A stretch of 24,565 bases of DNA, taken from Pseudomonadota bacterium. GTDB lineage: Bacteria > Pseudomonadota > Alphaproteobacteria > Rhizobiales > Beijerinckiaceae. Shown here one piece after another: positions 24,003 to 24,565 of the stretch. The first letter of the stretch is position 1. Every line of letters starts with the position of its first letter. A program made the translations under genes and the position numbers. The stretch is taken from contig JAEWKP010000450.1 of assembly GCA_023393655.1 (NCBI GenBank), positions 1 through 24,565 of the forward strand, written 5' to 3'. Below the pieces are notes generated by a model. The model did not search any database. It was not told where the DNA came from and saw only the letters and a program-made list of their open reading frames with translations.

Positions 24003-24297
24003 CGTCTCTCCGCTTCTCCCGCCGGTTGCAGGCAGGAATCCGTGGTCGTCAGCGAGCGCAGACGCAGCGTCACCGGGCTGCTGGCCACGGATCGTGACGG
24101 TTGCGCTCTGTTCCCCTTGGCCGGTCTCCGTCGGCCATGAGCGAGTTTCCCACCGCTGGCTCGCCGGATTCACCGAATGTCGAAAACCGGGCGGCACAAA
24201 ATTCCGAATTCGCGGAGTTCGCGGAATATCGGCCGTTGCGGCAGCGGGCGCGAGGAGAAGCAGCGTCCGCTCCCGATGACGTGATGGGAACCGGCGG
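24003..24297. other. 295-bp intergenic region upstream of the HAD gene
   Basis: No supportable gene lies here. The region is locally richer in A and T around 24190-24230 and holds the repeat described at 24201-24227. It probably contains the promoter for the leftward HAD-importer unit, but I could not place convincing -35/-10 boxes. Confidence 0.5.
24201..24227. repeat. Short dyad with a tandem 9-bp repeat
   Basis: ATTCCG and CGGAAT form an inverted repeat with a 15-bp spacer. The interior contains TTCGCGGAG directly followed by TTCGCGGAA. It lies about 200 bp upstream of the HAD start codon and may be a regulator site. It does not resemble the CCATA-N9-TATG sites. Confidence 0.4.
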
Positions 24298-24565
24298 TCA
24301 CGCCATCGCGGCGCGCACATCCGGATCGGCCAGCGTCTCGTCGAGCGTCGCGCGGGTCCGTTCGACGATGGCGTCGATCTCGGCGTCGGTGCAGCACAGC
24401 GGCGGGGCATAGCCCAGCACGCCGTTGCCGAAGGCGCGAATGACGAGGCCCTTCTCCCAGGCGCGGTCGAACACGCGCTGGGCCGGCATGGCGGCAGCCG
24501 GCAGCGGCGTCTTCTTCGCCTTGTCGGTCACGAGCTCGACGGCTGCCAGCATGCCGCGGCCGCGG
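24298..24565 (-). CDS. Class III (PLP-dependent) aminotransferase, C-terminal part
   Basis: About 88 C-terminal residues are visible; the start lies beyond the right edge. RGRGMLAAVELV, followed by FDRAWEKGLVIRAFGNGVLGYAPPLCCTDAEIDAIVERTRATLDE, matches the end of omega-amino acid:pyruvate and related class III aminotransferases, where the small domain reads GRGMM...E and later APPL. The catalytic lysine region is outside the window. It is transcribed toward the HAD and importer genes, after a 295-bp gap, so it may be a separate unit. It would transfer the amino group of an amine or omega-amino acid to pyruvate or a keto acid. Confidence 0.85.
   Translation of the reverse strand, partial: RGRGMLAAVELVTDKAKKTPLPAAAMPAQRVFDRAWEKGLVIRAFGNGVLGYAPPLCCTDAEIDAIVERTRATLDETLADPDVRAAMA

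Overview
The window is a GC-rich, densely coded stretch typical of an alphaproteobacterium, probably a soil or plant-associated member of the Hyphomicrobiales (Bosea/Bradyrhizobium-like). This is inferred from base composition, overlapping ATGA/TGATG gene junctions, AGGAGG-type ribosome sites and gene content; no marker gene fixes the taxon. I see no RNA genes, insertion sequences, CRISPR arrays or phage genes. Twenty-one protein genes fill the window; the first (FMN-dependent 2-hydroxy-acid dehydrogenase) and the last (class III aminotransferase) run off its ends.

Layout. (1) 1-4313: the partial hydroxy-acid dehydrogenase, a GcvA-like LysR regulator, and a divergent StcD/trimethylamine-dehydrogenase-like flavoprotein demethylase. 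(2) 4327-11404: a DAO-family amine/amino-acid oxidase transcribed leftward, diverging from a tightly coupled rightward operon: hyuA, hyuB (ATP-dependent hydantoinase/oxoprolinase), a small [2Fe-2S] protein, and an FAD/NAD subunit with a C-terminal BFD-type Fe-S motif. The last two plus the divergent oxidase make a full HcnABC/opine-oxidase-like three-part dehydrogenase. (3) 11415-15880, leftward: a polar amino acid ABC importer (binding protein, permease, ATPase), a second DAO-family oxidase (PuuB-like) and an OccR-like LysR regulator. (4) 15998-18034: a third DAO-family oxidase diverging from an Lrp/AsnC regulator. (5) 18043-24565, leftward: aminotransferase, HAD hydrolase, and a dipeptide/nickel-type ABC importer whose two ATPases are fused into one protein.

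Together this looks like an uptake and catabolic locus for N-substituted amino acids (N-methyl, betaine, opine-like or cyclic amide/hydantoin compounds): import, N-demethylation, ATP-driven ring opening, oxidative deamination or C-N cleavage through several flavin oxidases, and transamination. The exact substrate cannot be read from the sequence. The most notable non-coding signal is one 19-bp LysR-type operator pattern, CCATA-N9-TATG[G/C] (T-N11-A geometry), found in front of three separate transcription units (2096-2114, 5561-5579, 15976-15994). It suggests that these units form one regulon.
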